Assembly: GCA_036172665.1 (NCBI GenBank)
Contig: CM069878.1
Location: 22,247,501-22,311,500 of the forward strand
Source of the DNA: Prosopocoilus inquinatus
Taxonomy: Eukaryota; Arthropoda; Insecta; Coleoptera; Lucanidae
Direction of reading: 5' to 3'
Length of the DNA: 64,000 nt
Below are positions 53,730 to 64,000 of this stretch, in pieces (positions within the stretch are counted from its first letter, which is position 1; each line of letters begins with the position of its first letter). Made by a program: the position numbers and the translations under genes. The notes beneath the pieces were generated by a model. It was given only the letters and a program-made list of their open reading frames with translations. It made no database searches and was not told where the DNA came from.

Positions 53730-54010
53730 GACCGCTGGCTACTTTGTGAATAATGTCGGCGGGGGTGGGTGGCTTCGGTGACGTCTGGGACGTCAGGAAA
53801 GCCGTGCAGGTGTGGCCAACCCCAAGGGAATCGTACTAACAAGGTTAAAGCGCAGCCGAGAGTGAACGACGTACTGGTCCAAGGTGATCCCTTGGGGACC
53901 CGATGTAGTAGGCGGCCCTGAGGAATTATCACCAGCCTTACGTGCCAGGTGGAGGCCGGTTGTGAGATGCCACACCACCTGGTGGAAGAATTGTTTAATA
54001 GGATTCAATC
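53730..54010. other. GC-rich island of unknown origin
   Basis: About 280 bp of markedly higher GC (GGCGGGGGTGGGTGGCTTCG, GACGTCTGGGACGTC palindrome, GGGACCCGATGTAGTAGGCG, CACCACCTGGTGG palindrome). It is bounded sharply by AT-rich DNA. Overlapping minus frames of 86 and 71 codons exist but show no domain. It may be the untranslated end of a retrotransposon or a transferred fragment. Confidence 0.4.
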
Positions 54011-54014
54011 AACG

Positions 54015-55970
54015 GGTCGGATAATACCAATTCACGTACCTCAGTGAGGCGGTGTATGTAGAGTGTGCTTGTGGAAATAATATTTTAGAAAATTGGAGAA
54101 TATGAGAGAGCAATAGAATTCAATTTGAAAGGCTCAAGGTTGATCACATTAAGAGAGGGAGTGGAGGCGCGAGTAACACCGGAGGTATATAACTGTTGTC
54201 TCTTACATATTATTGTAAACAAACGATAATAACTTGCCATACCAAAATAAAATACGTAAAAAACTTAATATAAATATTACCTTTGGAGAATCATTCAGAA
54301 GAAACAACGTCAAAATTAATTGAGATGTAAGTAATTTGAATTATAAGCTTTAGAAAAACAAAACAAATCCACATACCTACAACAAAATTTGTACGTTACA
54401 TTAAAACACTAAATACACGAAGAACATGAAGAAGAGTTGCTACATCCAGAGACAGCACCAGACCATCAATGAGGCCACTGTCAACGTCCCAGTAACCAAA
54501 GATGATCCTATGTATTCTACACACCGCTGCAACAACAGCAACACATCATCAACGATAGATGTTCCATGTATTCTCAACACCACATCAACAGTGTTTGTAC
54601 GTGAGACTACATTATCACACCTTCAAGAGTTTTCACAAGGACATCCTCAGCGCTGCATTCAACGTTCTAGTAACCGGAGACGCTACTACAAAAGGAAGTG
54701 TTAAAATGTAGTGCTAATGAAGTGCGTGTAGACTATGAGTACCTGTTGGAGGAACATTTAACCCTAACTATCTAAATTTGTCAAACTGACAGTAAAATTT
54801 AGGGTTAGGTAATTACCCAACCCTAAATCAAAATTAAATTATTAGTTTATGGGAAATTGTGGATTTAAAAGGACATTGTAAATAATTTAATTGTAATATT
54901 TAGAATATGTGACATTTAAAATTAAGTTTAGAATTGTGAAATTTATGAAAAATTTGAAATTATGAATGGTTAAAAATTTAGAAGATAGAGGGCAAAATTT
55001 TTTAAAAACATTGGTAAGTATTACAACCTTCTTGATTATAAAACGGGGTCGAAATGTTACGTTGATATCGAATAATCGAATAATCGATCGAATAATTACT
55101 TGAAAAAGAACGTTATAATTGGTAATTATTACACCTACTTGCGAAAGAGGTGTTTAATAAGTTATTCGTTTAGTTAGCCATTGTTTTTTTTTTCAAGTTT
55201 GGGTTTTGTTGTTTTTTTTTCTCTTTCTTTTCATTGATATACGTTGACGAATTTTTTTATGAGTTGAATATATTTATGTACTTTGAGCAATTTTATTTAT
55301 TTTTGATTAACTATCTATAAACAAAACGATCGGACTTCACACCTAAATTATACAAGACACAACACTACATAAATTAATTGGTTCCCCAATGTGGGGCGAA
55401 GAACACTACAATATGTTATTGTTGCATGAACGCAAGGTGTCATTGGGAGGTGACGGTGGCGGAAGATATTATGTTTTTATAATATTGAAAAAAAGTTGCT
55501 AAATTTGGGGCCGATCTTACAAACTAAGTGATGTTAAACCTAAATCTTTACAATTGTTTCAACCTGCATGCCCCTGTTTTATAAATGGGGCGTACATGTT
55601 TAATTTTACAATTTCGATTATATTAATACAGGGTTGGGTAATGTAGGAGGAAGTGCCACCACTATTCGATTAAATATTTCGTGCTTCGCCCCTTTTATTT
55701 AAATCGAATTCAAGCAACCTGCCAAGTAACCAACGTCTTAAAAGCTATAGCATGCGGAAAGAAGTTAGTAAGTGTTAGCAAGAGAATATATACTGCTATG
55801 ATTGAAACAATTTTAAGTTTTCATTAATATTACTAATTTATCATAATTGTTTTCAATTTCTACTTTTTTAATAGTCTTTGATTGCTCAGTTACGTTGCTT
55901 CCTTGTCCAGCATTGTTCTAATTGATCATCTACTGAGATCCTGACACCTGTCACTTGTCTGGTTAGTTGT
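54015..55970. other. No gene; 32-bp palindrome at 54797-54828
   Basis: ATTTAGGGTTAGGTAA and its complement TTACCCAACCCTAAAT form a hairpin. The 92-codon frame at 54426-54704 is Thr/Ser-rich with no recognisable domain. A TCGAATAATCGA cluster lies at 55068-55090. CATGCCCC / GGGGCGTACATG at 55570-55600 is a weak inverted pair. Confidence 0.4.
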
Positions 55971-56065
55971 AGTTTCTAAATGTTTGATTACGTCTGTCTA
56001 AACTTGCAATATTTGATAATTAAGTTTTTCCTATTTTCAAAACGATGTTATTGTTTTAGAAAAAT

Positions 56066-56190
56066 TTTTGTGCAAATCGTTTTTGATTGCAGTGAGAACC
56101 TCGAGCAGCCTCTGGACAGCTGTTTCAGCCCTGCTTGGGACTTCTTCAGCAGAAAAAAAGCGATAGTAAGATGTCGCTATTTTATATGTT
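56066..56190 (-). mobile_element. 310-bp hammerhead unit fragment, minus strand
   Basis: The + strand GTGCAAATCGTTTTTGATTG, GTGAGAACCTCGAGCAGCCT, TTTCAGCCCTGCTTGGGACT is the complement of the unit's ribozyme part. After CTTCTTCAGC the sequence jumps to AAGCGATAGTAAGATGTCGC, a + oriented unit part, so again two unit pieces meet in opposite orientation. Confidence 0.75.
56108..56155 (-). ncRNA. Type I hammerhead ribozyme motif, copy 5
   Basis: On the minus strand: a short stem I 5' strand TTTCTG (56155-56150), CTGAAGA (56149-56143), stem II AGTCC/GGGCT with one wobble or mismatch, GAAA (56126-56123), ACAGCTGT, cleavage base C (complement of 56115), CAGAGGC (56114-56108). Core bases are intact; stem I is shortened to 4-5 bp by the inversion junction. 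Confidence 0.7.
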
Positions 56191-56194
56191 ATTG

Positions 56195-58095
56195 TTTTAA
56201 TTACAATCGCGTAATTTTTCATTTGTTATCTTTTCGTGATTTCTTGCTTGTTTCTAATTATAAACAGAATTATGTATTCATGTATTCATGATGTTCTTAA
56301 TGTTTGTGCTTCTCGGCGTAAACTTTAAGATACACCTACGTGCTCTAAAAGTAAAATTCGTTTAAATATTTAAGTACATAATTCATTGTGATCGCGCGAC
56401 GCGTGACATTGCTCGGTTCAAAATGTTAAATGTTTTAATGCAAAAGTTGTTAATCTGCGCTCACGCACGCGTTATTTTCCTTTCTTTGGCCAAACAAAGC
56501 GTGGATTATTCGCAGCGAGGCAGAGAGATATTGGAACTAAAATAAAGAAAACTAATAATAAGCTGTAGCACGCGAAATACGGTGACGTTATCACGAACAA
56601 AAGAATGTAAATTTGTAAATTTGTTTTGTTATGTTTGTTTAGGTTTGTGAGGGTACAATCCTGCAGAGTGGTCAGGAAGCTGAAAGACTACGGGGAATAA
56701 TTTCTGAGTTTCGACTATTAAAATATTCAAGCCAGAGAACATCTCAGGATTAACTTTTCTAAAGATTTAGTGTTGTCTGTCCATTACTCGTGATCGAATT
56801 CTGTAATTTCTCTGCATCACATTCAGTTAATAGTAATACTTCGAGAACTTTATAACAATATTATGTTTCTTCAACTGTATGAACAACTAACAATGAAGCA
56901 CAAATAAATTTTAGAAAAGTATGTGAGCTCTCTTTGAAAAACACATTTGGCTGGCTACTGCATATTTTGAAGTTTGCTACAAGTTGGCTAGATTGCAATG
57001 AAATTCTCAAGCCTGTTCAGCGTAAGGCCGAAATAGCTCTACCGGGCGCGTCATATATCTGCATTTCTTTAATAACTTTCTTGTCAATAGAAATAGAGCA
57101 AAAAACTTTTAAGCAAAATTATTTGGTATGTCAAGGACTATATCTTTGTTACATCAGTTAACCTCGATCTGCAATTGTTTTCGAGCGACCATGCCTCCTT
57201 CGATTTTTTTAAAATGTACGTAGTATATTTCTAATGATGAATTTTGATAGAAATTTTTTTTTTTCTGAGGGTGTAACAGTTTTGCCACCTTAGATAACAA
57301 AAATTCTCCGAAAAAGACCAAAAATGTTTCCATCGCAGTAAACCACGGATTATAGTGCGAAAGTGATTTTATTCCTTAGATATCATTTTCGAGGGATGTT
57401 TGTATAATATTAAAGGGTTCTTTACTAATTTTGTAATCTGGGTTTTAATAGATTTGTTTTGTCTCTAAATCTGACTAATAAAACAAACAATAATCCTCCA
57501 TTGTCTACGTTTGTAGAAGTTTGTACGAGATTTTAGAATCTCTAAATTTAAAAGGTTCAGTTTTAACTTAATAAGTAGGTATTTGGTAGTCAGTAATACG
57601 CATTATCCTCATTATCCTCATGAAGAATGAGTCGATGTGATATTTAAAAGGACTCTTGCTGTTTTTAAAAGGTCGTAAAATTGAACATTTACTTAACTGA
57701 TTATTTTTTTTCCTAAGGTGTTATTATTCTCTATTTTTCATACAGGTTAAGGTCAAAATTTCGACCGCTGTTGTAGAATTAACATCCGTCAGACTTCCAC
57801 TTAAAAAGACTTAATAAAAATATCTTAAAATATGAGAAGTAAAATTAGCTTCAAGAACACAAGTGTAGTCTGTTATTATTAGATCGTTTAAAATAGTAAT
57901 TGTATTTTTTTCATCTGCGGTGATTACCGAACAAAGTCCTAATTCATAGACTTGCCAGGACCTCAGGAGCGGCGGGAGTGTATTTTGTGTATGTAAAGTG
58001 TTCCATGGCTTTCTTACTTTCAAACCTCCTCGCCGCAATGTCGAATTTTATTCCCAACACTGAAGGATACCTGAAGTAAATAACGACCACCCCGA
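56195..58095. other. No gene recognised
   Basis: AT-rich sequence. 56380-56600 is CpG-bearing (GATCGCGCGACGCGTGACA) and repeat-free. The frames at 56934-57161 and 57811-58038 have no domain. Confidence 0.4.
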
Positions 58096-58103
58096 GAAAT
58101 ATC

Positions 58104-58172
58104 TCGAGCGCGGTGTGAATCCACGATCTTACGATTGTAAGGCCGGTCCCTTACCATTTAGACCGTTCAGGT
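58104..58172 (-). repeat. tRNA-like fragment (SINE head or tRNA pseudogene)
   Basis: The minus strand reads GAACGGTCTAAATGGTAAGG, then CCTTACAATCGTAAG and ATCGTGGATTCACACCGCGC. It has an A-box-like GGTCTAAATGG, a B-box-like GGATTCACACC, and an anticodon stem CTTAC/GTAAG with a loop that is too short. The order and spacing fit a tRNA-derived sequence, not a functional tRNA. Confidence 0.45.
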
Positions 58173-58552
58173 ATTCAATTTAAGAATCGTCATTATATTG
58201 TCACGAATCTATAAAAGGGTTATATAAAGTCTATGCCACATCGCAAAGTAGAATAATCTGGTGGGTTAATTAAAGGCAAAATTTTAACTGAGCTATAAAT
58301 AAATCTTTGATCTCAGCTCTCGGAAATGTTTACTCATGTGCGCACATGAACGAATGAATCTACTCACAGTACACTCAAGGACGTTGTTAAACGCGAAGCG
58401 TATGCGAAGATGAGCAAAATATTCTTCCGTTTTTGTTCATGTTCATGAGTAGATCGTGGACACTCACGTACGCTCATTCAGGTACAGATGACCGAGGTTT
58501 TAGTAACGAGAATCTCAACAACATTTTCTTATATACATGTTCTCAAATAATA

Positions 58553-58912
58553 ATACCGGGTGATCAACAGAATTCGTAATTAGAGGAGGCTGTAATTGGT
58601 GCCATTTTATGCCGTGTGGTTGGATATACTGAGAAATAAATAATAAATTGACAGTTGTCATATTTGAGGTTACGCTCGTGCTTCGCACAATCTTTATTTT
58701 GTTATTTTTTTTGTATGGATGCTGGTTTATATCCTTTTTTAGAATATTAAGGGAGGTTCCATAAGACAAATCCGTTTATTATCAATCATTAAAAATAAAT
58801 AAATGTCACAATTCTGACATTTCAAATTTTTAATGTCAAATTGCAAACATGTGTTGCTAACTTTTTAGAAAATATCACGGCTTCCTCTAATTATAAATTC
58901 CGATGATCGCAT
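58553..58912. mobile_element. TIR element, about 360 bp
   Basis: CCGGGTGATCAACAGAATTC then GTAATTAGAGGAGGCTGT at the left faces GGCTTCCTCTAATTATAAAT then TCCGATGATCGC at the right; the inverted ends are about 35 bp with a few mismatches. The 84-codon minus frame inside does not resemble a transposase. Confidence 0.65.
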
Positions 58913-58914
58913 GG

Positions 58915-59850
58915 TAGTAATAAAATGGTAAGTAACAAGTGTTCATTTCGATTTCCGGTAGCATTGGCGTTGTAAACAAATAATTTTTTAAACGCATGAC
59001 GTAGCTTAACTTTACTCCACGATATACAGAACACTGGTACGCGCACTTCCCTATCTTCCCCATACAAAACGAATAAGTCAAAAGTAGTGCCTAGTTACGT
59101 GATTTAAATTTTACCGCTAGATGACACCAATGTATGAAGGACTGTCACTAAACGTCATTAATGTACTCCCGTAGGTTATATTACGTGTTGTAGGCATTGC
59201 TTGTAGGCGACGTATGTTCAGTATTTACGTGTGTATTAATGGCAAACTTTGGTTGGTGTGTAATGAAATAAAGAATAAACGGCGAGTGTCAAATTTAGCA
59301 AGCAATCAAACAGATGTAGAAAGATATTTACTAATGTTACGAGCAAGTACGTTTTGCCTTGATTTTTACAAACCTTTCAGAGGTTATTGGTATTATTTAT
59401 TTCTTGTATCTGTTTGGTAGTGGTGGAAGAAAGGGCAGATGTGAGATTAGCATTAGTTCAGTAGGAGCATACATTTACTTGAGGAATAGCATCATCTGTC
59501 AGTGTGCTTTGAATGATTTCATTTCCACTGACTTAACGATTTTTTACAATTTTTCTTGAAAATGTATCAAGCACACAAAATGTTGCTTTAATATTCTGAC
59601 ACCTGTATTTTGATTCATTCTTGAAGCCTTTCCAAAATCTATAATTAACAATATTTCATAATTAATGGTACGAACCGTAAGTCTACATCTGTAACCCAAA
59701 TTGGTTTGACAGTAGTTTATTCTGGTTAACCGAAAATTTAATGATGCTTTAAATATCTACTAATGTTTTTGATTCACTGGCATTGAATCAACGCACAACG
59801 ACGAGTATCTTCATCTTGTGTTATTACAAGATGCAAACACTCTAACTGCA
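58915..59850. other. No gene; contains a relative of the MITE target at 61.2 kb
   Basis: 58995-59048 on the minus strand reads GCGTACCAGTGTTCTGTATA then TCGTGG, matching the two sides of the MITE at 61173-61301. Short frames on both strands have no domain. Confidence 0.45.
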
Positions 59851-59852
59851 AC

Positions 59853-60645
59853 CAGTGCAAATGAATCAAAGACGCTATTTGCTTCACTCTTCTTTGTCAA
59901 TTTCTTCGAGATTAATAAATCATTTTATTTTCTAAAAGAGCCAGAGTGAAACGTAGATAAATTTTCATTACGTTGGTCATCATCATCAGTTTTTTCAAAC
60001 TTGTGATGCAAATGAAGACAAGTGCTACTTAGGGTAATCTTGGAGAAGGGATGTAATCAGATTAAACAATATGTTTATTAAATTAGAAATAATATAAAGA
60101 AGGTTATGAGTCTCTCACATAACACTTAATATTTTCAGCTTCGATGGAATTAATTTGCAAGGTCATCAAACTTGAAGGAAACAAGCTGCAGTAACGTTTA
60201 GGTGTTTTAACTTTATGCACTTTTGGTGTCACTTGCATGCAGAACTGATGTTACTAGATGCAGTGCAAATGAATCAAAGACGCTATTTGCTTCACTCTTC
60301 TTTGTCAATTTCTTCGAGATTAATAAATCATTTTATTTTCTGAAAGAGCCAGAGTGAAACGTAGATAAATTTTCATTACGTTGGTCATCATCATCAGTTT
60401 TTTCAAACTTGTGATGCAAATGAAGACAAGTGCTACTTACGGTAATCTTGGAGAAGGGATGTAATCAGATTAAACAATATGTTTATTAAATTAGAAATAA
60501 TATAAAGAAGGTTATGAGTCTCTCACATAACACTTAATATTTTCAGCTTCGATGGAATTAATTTGCAAGGTCATCAAACTTGAAGGAAACAAGCTGCAGT
60601 AACGTTTAGGTGTTTTAACTTTATGCAGAACTGATGTTACTAGAT
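59853..60645. repeat. Recent tandem duplication, 408-bp unit
   Basis: CAGTGCAAATGAATCAAAGA starts both units (59853 and 60261). Over about 380 bp I see only two substitutions (TCTAAAAGAG/TCTGAAAGAG and ACTTAGGGTA/ACTTACGGTA) plus a loss of about 24 bp from the second unit (GCACTTTTGGTGTCACTTGC part). It is non-coding. A very recent duplication or an assembly artefact from two haplotypes would both fit. Confidence 0.9.
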
Positions 60646-60649
60646 AGGT

Positions 60650-61165
60650 ACTTTTGTGAGTTTATATCCACTCGTTATATTGAGTATATTTTAATCAGTA
60701 CATCGGTCAGTTTAATGCCAGATGGGTTGGTGGATATTCTAGGTTAGATAGCAATCCTACGATGAGTTCATGTTTATGTTAAAATCTCCTTGCTTCAATA
60801 CAAATTAACTCTGAGAAGTCTTTCTATTTTGACCGCAATGTAACTTAATTAGGAAACGAATTAAATTATTCGTCAATACATACCATCTTTAAATTAAAAT
60901 TTCTGCGCCTGACAACTTCGCTTTAAATTCATAGTTAAAATTTAAAATGCAGTATTTAACCTCAAACTAGTTTTGCGTAGTGACCTCTGTTTATCTCTGC
61001 CCATGTGTTTTGTGTTTACCACAAGAGCCTCGGAAGAACCGGCTGCGGAATTTGATAAAAATGACAGTCCGCGATACGGTTCTGCCATCTAGCGAATTTT
61101 TACAAACTACTCAACTTGTTCAAAATTTTAAACTGAAAATGGCAGCGAGTGAGCGTACCAGTGTT
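60650..61165. other. No gene recognised
   Basis: The 101-codon frame at 60980-61285 runs through a repeat and a MITE and is not a gene. Confidence 0.45.
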
Positions 61166-61172
61166 CTCTATA

Positions 61173-61301
61173 GCTGCGTTCGTTTATTCAACTCTGTTCA
61201 CTCTACTCAAACTTTTGTCTTACTTTTAGTACAATTAAGAGTGAGACAAAAGTACGAAAAGAGTAAATGGAGTGAACGGAGTTGAATAAACGAATGCAGC
61301 C
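61173..61301. mobile_element. Hairpin MITE (129 bp), TATA duplication, with a related empty site
   Basis: GCTGCGTTCGTTTATTCAAC (61173-61192) faces GTTGAATAAACGAATGCAGC (61281-61300). The inner ACTCAAACTTTTGTCTTACT faces AGTGAGACAAAAGTACGAAA with mismatches. TATA lies at 61169-61172 and 61302-61305. The paralogous sequence at 59016-59048 (minus) has a single TATA and no insert. Confidence 0.85.
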
Positions 61302-61309
61302 TATATCGT

Positions 61310-61440
61310 GCTTTACTGCTAACAGTACTGTCACTAGTATCATGTATTCTGTCAATCGTTGAGTAAGTTGTTCGTTTCATTTACATTATTTATTGGTTTA
61401 ATTGCAAAAATAATTTCTTTCCAGGACTCATTTACGATGT
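61310..61440 (+). repeat. Dispersed repeat, copy related to 4376-4530
   Basis: GCTTTACTGCTAACAGTACT through TTCCAGGACTCATTTACG follows the 4.4-kb copy in order with many substitutions. The MITE above lies just upstream. Confidence 0.5.
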
Positions 61441-61449
61441 TATTGACTT

Positions 61450-62545
61450 TATGTTGCATTACAAACTGATGTTTGGTGTTTACATGAAGCAGATTTATGA
61501 TTGAAAATTAATTTTCGTAACGGTTCAAAAGTCACAGGAGTACCAAAACTGCTTAGAAGAGTTTAGAACTGAATTTGCCGCTGTATTGTTGACTATAAAA
61601 TATTTGAAGACAATCTGCATTGATGTTTCCACAAACTGGAGGAACAGTCAACTATGAAAACGTACTGCTAAGGTTATGAAAAGTGCAATACTTGCAGTGG
61701 AAAATGCTCGATACATCTCTATTCGCTCGTTTTCACAATCAATTTCACTAGTCTGAGCTTTCTGTTGGAAGGTGCCACAAATTATTACCTGAAAATGGAA
61801 AGCTCTATCTTTGCCACATGACATTGGTGTAAGATTTGCTGCCCGATGATCTCAGACAGGGACATTACAACTTCTTACGTAAAAAAATATTTAAATTGTG
61901 AGTGAGTTGTAAGTTATATTCTTCTAGACACGTTTTGTATTACGATGACATTTTAACATTAGGTTACGTTCAATTTTAATACTGCGACAAACGTTTTTCG
62001 AAATAAAAGATTTTCATAGGTAATGCTACCGGATTTCGAAATGAACACTTGTTATAATAAACATGATAGGTACATTTCCGAATATTTCTCTATGATAAAA
62101 ATATGCGAGCGGATATTAGTTATTTTACGGGAGTTGCAAGACAAACCTAATATTTAATATTTTGCTAATCAAGTTAATGATTAATGATAATTGTGTATTG
62201 TTCATCGGTTTAAATTCGGGAAACTACGACATAGTATGAAATAGTCGAGGGTTTTTACGGTTTGTCTGCACATTACACGTAAAAATTTCGCGCGTACAAA
62301 ACTATCGGGTTCGGGTTTTTCGAGACACTGAAAACAGAAGACAAAACTGAAACATGATTGCAACTCACTATTTGCACCAGACACTGGCAGTTGTTAAACG
62401 TGCCAAAACTCTTTGCTCTTAAATAAAATATGAAACCATTTTCATATGCAAAAATAAGAGATTTAATGAAGACTGATCATGAGCCTTTGGCAAGTTTCGT
62501 GTTGCTTAACTTGGTTGACGCAATCCGGTGGGGCGCTCGCTTCAT
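61450..62545. other. No gene recognised
   Basis: AT-rich sequence with short frames only. Confidence 0.45.
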
Positions 62546-62549
62546 TTAA

Positions 62550-62606
62550 TACATATACATATACATACATACGTACGTACGTTTAATACGTATACATATA
62601 CATACT
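62550..62606. repeat. ATAC/ACGT microsatellite
   Basis: Imperfect TACATA/CATAC units with an ACGTACGTACGT core. The surrounding TATACATATACATAC occurs on both sides. Confidence 0.8.
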
Positions 62607-62774
62607 TATTCATAGAATTATACGTAGATTAAATTTACAAAACTATGTAGCATTATTTTTATCTACAATGCGAGAATATAATTTTAATGTCATTTTCTTT
62701 GTGCATTTAAAGTGAATATACAATGTCCTTCAAAAAGTGTGCTACAATTTTTTTTTATTATCGATTTTTATATA

Positions 62775-63288
62775 AATTTATTGAGGCAATCAATTTAGAA
62801 TTAAAAGCTATAGTCACGCATGAAATTAGAGTCTTCTATGTCAAAAGTAAAAAAGCGATTACAATTTATTGTGAACCACTCTTTATACACACTGCATTAG
62901 GAAATACTGGTGGGATTAGTGTCTCCTAAAATAATATGCGTAGGAAAATACGAGATTTGTGCTAATTTCTCAATTACTTCATTTCTTCTGAGTGATTATT
63001 TCAATGAATTGCTATCATACTACAAAAAAGACAAAGTTTCGGAACACATTGAAATAATCACTCAGAAATAAATGAATTAACCCCGCCAATATTTCTTAAT
63101 GAAGTGTGTATTCAGAGTAGTTCACAATAAATTGTAATTTTTGCATTTTTGAGATAGGAGGCTATAATTTCATATCCAACTATAAATTTTAATTCTAAAT
63201 AATTTATTCTTGTAATATTATTCCTGTATCTTGTAAAATAAGAGCACTTTACTCTTAAGCGGTCTTTATTTCTCGGTGTCCACGCTGT
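62775..63288. mobile_element. Foldback family M5, copy 2
   Basis: Left arm TTTAGAATTAAAAGCTATAG to ACTGGTGGGATTA (62795-62920) is the inverse of TAACCCCGCCAATATTTC to CTATAAATTTTAATTCTAAA (63079-63201) at roughly 80 percent identity. The centre is a tighter hairpin, CTGAGTGATTATTTCAATG (62988-63006) against CATTGAAATAATCACTCAG (63048-63066). The right arm extends to TGTCCACGCTGTA (63288), the end also seen at 48219; the outer left arm is lost. The 94-codon minus frame is a by-product. Confidence 0.8.
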
Positions 63289-63294
63289 ATACAC

Positions 63295-63880
63295 TGTGTC
63301 CACATTTCGATGCTCACCATTGGCATCTCGGTTATTAGAAGACATAGAGCAACGGTTAAATGGGGAATGTTTTGCAGAATTCAATGCTCGCAACAAATTT
63401 CATTTTAAATTCACCATAACTTTTTTAAATTTTAAGGTAATTTAAGAAAACCAAAATTTGACGATTTCAATATTCCTCAATAACTCGATAACACCTGATG
63501 TGACCTCTTCTAAACTTTTACATTGTTCAGACACTTTCTTAAGACAAAGTTTTTGATGCAAACAGAAACCTCCGATTGTCATTTGTTTTCAAGTTATTAG
63601 GGCTAACTTTTGTTTTTCATACGGCACCCATATTAGGTTATTGGTTAGTTAGATAGTATTTAAAAAGAGCTTTTCAACGATGTATAAATACCCGAAAAAT
63701 TTTTATTTTTAGGGGAGATATTAACAAAAACAAATTAATCTCTTATGAAATTAGTAGGCTATGGAATTAAACACCAATGAGAAAGCTTAAAGATATGCAA
63801 AGTATGCTGTAAAATAACGAAATGATAAAAGAAGTCATAAAAGAAAAAAAAAAAAGTAAAGAAAGCGTACTAAAAGTTCA
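63295..63880. other. No gene recognised
   Basis: AT-rich filler with a long A run at 63844-63856. Confidence 0.4.
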
Positions 63881-63887
63881 GGTTGAC

Positions 63888-64000
63888 TTAAAGAAACTGT
63901 TCAATATGACGACCATTCTGTTCCACACAATTTTGACACCTTATTCTAACAGAGTTTCAGACACTACAAAGTGTGTTTTCGTTCAAAGATCTCAGCACAT
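63888..64000 (-). pseudogene. C-terminus of a mariner/Tc1-superfamily transposase, running off the window
   Basis: The minus strand reads VLRSLNENTLCSV, a stop, then NSVRIRCQNCVEQNGRHIEQ and FL before a stop codon at 63890-63888. The pattern V..N...R.xxCIE.NG.H-I/F-E-x-L at the protein end is typical of a large group of insect mariner-type transposases. The in-frame stop shows decay unless the reading is spliced or wrong. The rest of the protein would lie beyond position 64000. A search of the adjoining sequence would settle this. Confidence 0.5.

Noticed and set aside
58104..58172. Functional tRNA gene
   Set aside because: The anticodon stem-loop has a 4-base loop and the acceptor stem does not close; a SINE or pseudogene is more likely.
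58300..58480. Inverted TGAGTAGAT / ATCTACTCA words as a foldback
   Set aside because: Matches are short and out of register; not better than expected in AT-rich DNA.

Overview
This 64 kb window is AT-rich eukaryotic DNA, most likely from an arthropod and probably an insect. The evidence is the 12S-type mitochondrial insertion, the mariner, Tc1, Penelope-like and Ty3/gypsy fossils, and the dense load of short inverted-repeat elements. I found no intact host protein-coding gene. All open frames are short (176 codons at most) and either belong to broken transposons or look like chance frames in AT-rich sequence. The window reads as intergenic or large-intron DNA built from mobile-element debris, with a few less repetitive, CpG-bearing stretches (about 6.8-7.0, 25.4-26.7, 43.8-44.2 and 51.05-51.4 kb) that could hold regulatory sequence or a first exon.

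Layout. 0-11 kb: palindromic MITE-like elements, including two copies of one TA-flanked family (9.1 and 10.7 kb), and tRNA-like SINE pieces. 11.4-12.6 kb: a decayed Tc1-like transposase beside a separate inverted-repeat element. 18.4-19.1 kb: a Penelope-like reverse transcriptase fragment followed by two adjacent perfect palindromes. 19.3-21.9 kb: two different mariner-type fossils. 22.8-23.55 kb: a tandem array of a 310-bp unit that carries a hammerhead ribozyme. 23.8-24.6 and 30.4-31.5 kb: two copies of a T-rich terminal-repeat element. 28.8-30.1 kb: a pogo-like MITE, another MITE and an 85-bp-arm perfect palindrome. 31.5 kb: a minisatellite. 32.3-32.7 kb: a second ribozyme-unit locus. 33.5-35.0 kb: two diverged repeats, the second interrupted by a 423-bp element with clean target duplications. 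36.4-39.5 kb: nested foldbacks, TAA-flanked MITEs and a 1.44-kb element with inverted arms of about 440 bp. 40.03-40.81 kb: a nearly complete mitochondrial 12S rRNA copy (NUMT). 42-50.7 kb: two copies of a TIR element with Penelope-type hammerhead-like insertions, a third ribozyme-unit locus (44.7 kb), a 198-bp tandem duplication and a non-LTR reverse transcriptase fossil. 51.5-53.4 kb: a degraded Ty3/gypsy LTR element. 56.1 kb: a fourth ribozyme-unit locus. 58-64 kb: a tRNA-like piece, a TIR element, a recent 408-bp tandem duplication, a MITE with a related empty site, a foldback element and a transposase C-terminus running off the window.

The most interesting system is the 310-bp hammerhead repeat. 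Three loci hold one or two nearly complete type I hammerhead motifs each, a fourth (56.1 kb) holds one, and two flanking fragments belong to the same family. The motif consists of CUGANGA, stem II AGCCC/GGGCU, GAAA, a palindromic stem III ACAGCUGU, a C or A cleavage base, and stem I GUCUCUG/CAGAGGC. Tandem spacing (311 and 310 nt between predicted cleavage sites), dispersal, and a stem III that would favour dimeric folding match animal retrozymes, which are non-autonomous retroelements that move through small self-cleaving circular RNAs. Two other hammerhead-like families, of the kind found in Penelope-like elements, and a Penelope-like RT fossil lie in the same window, so both the passenger RNAs and a plausible class of mobilising enzyme are represented.
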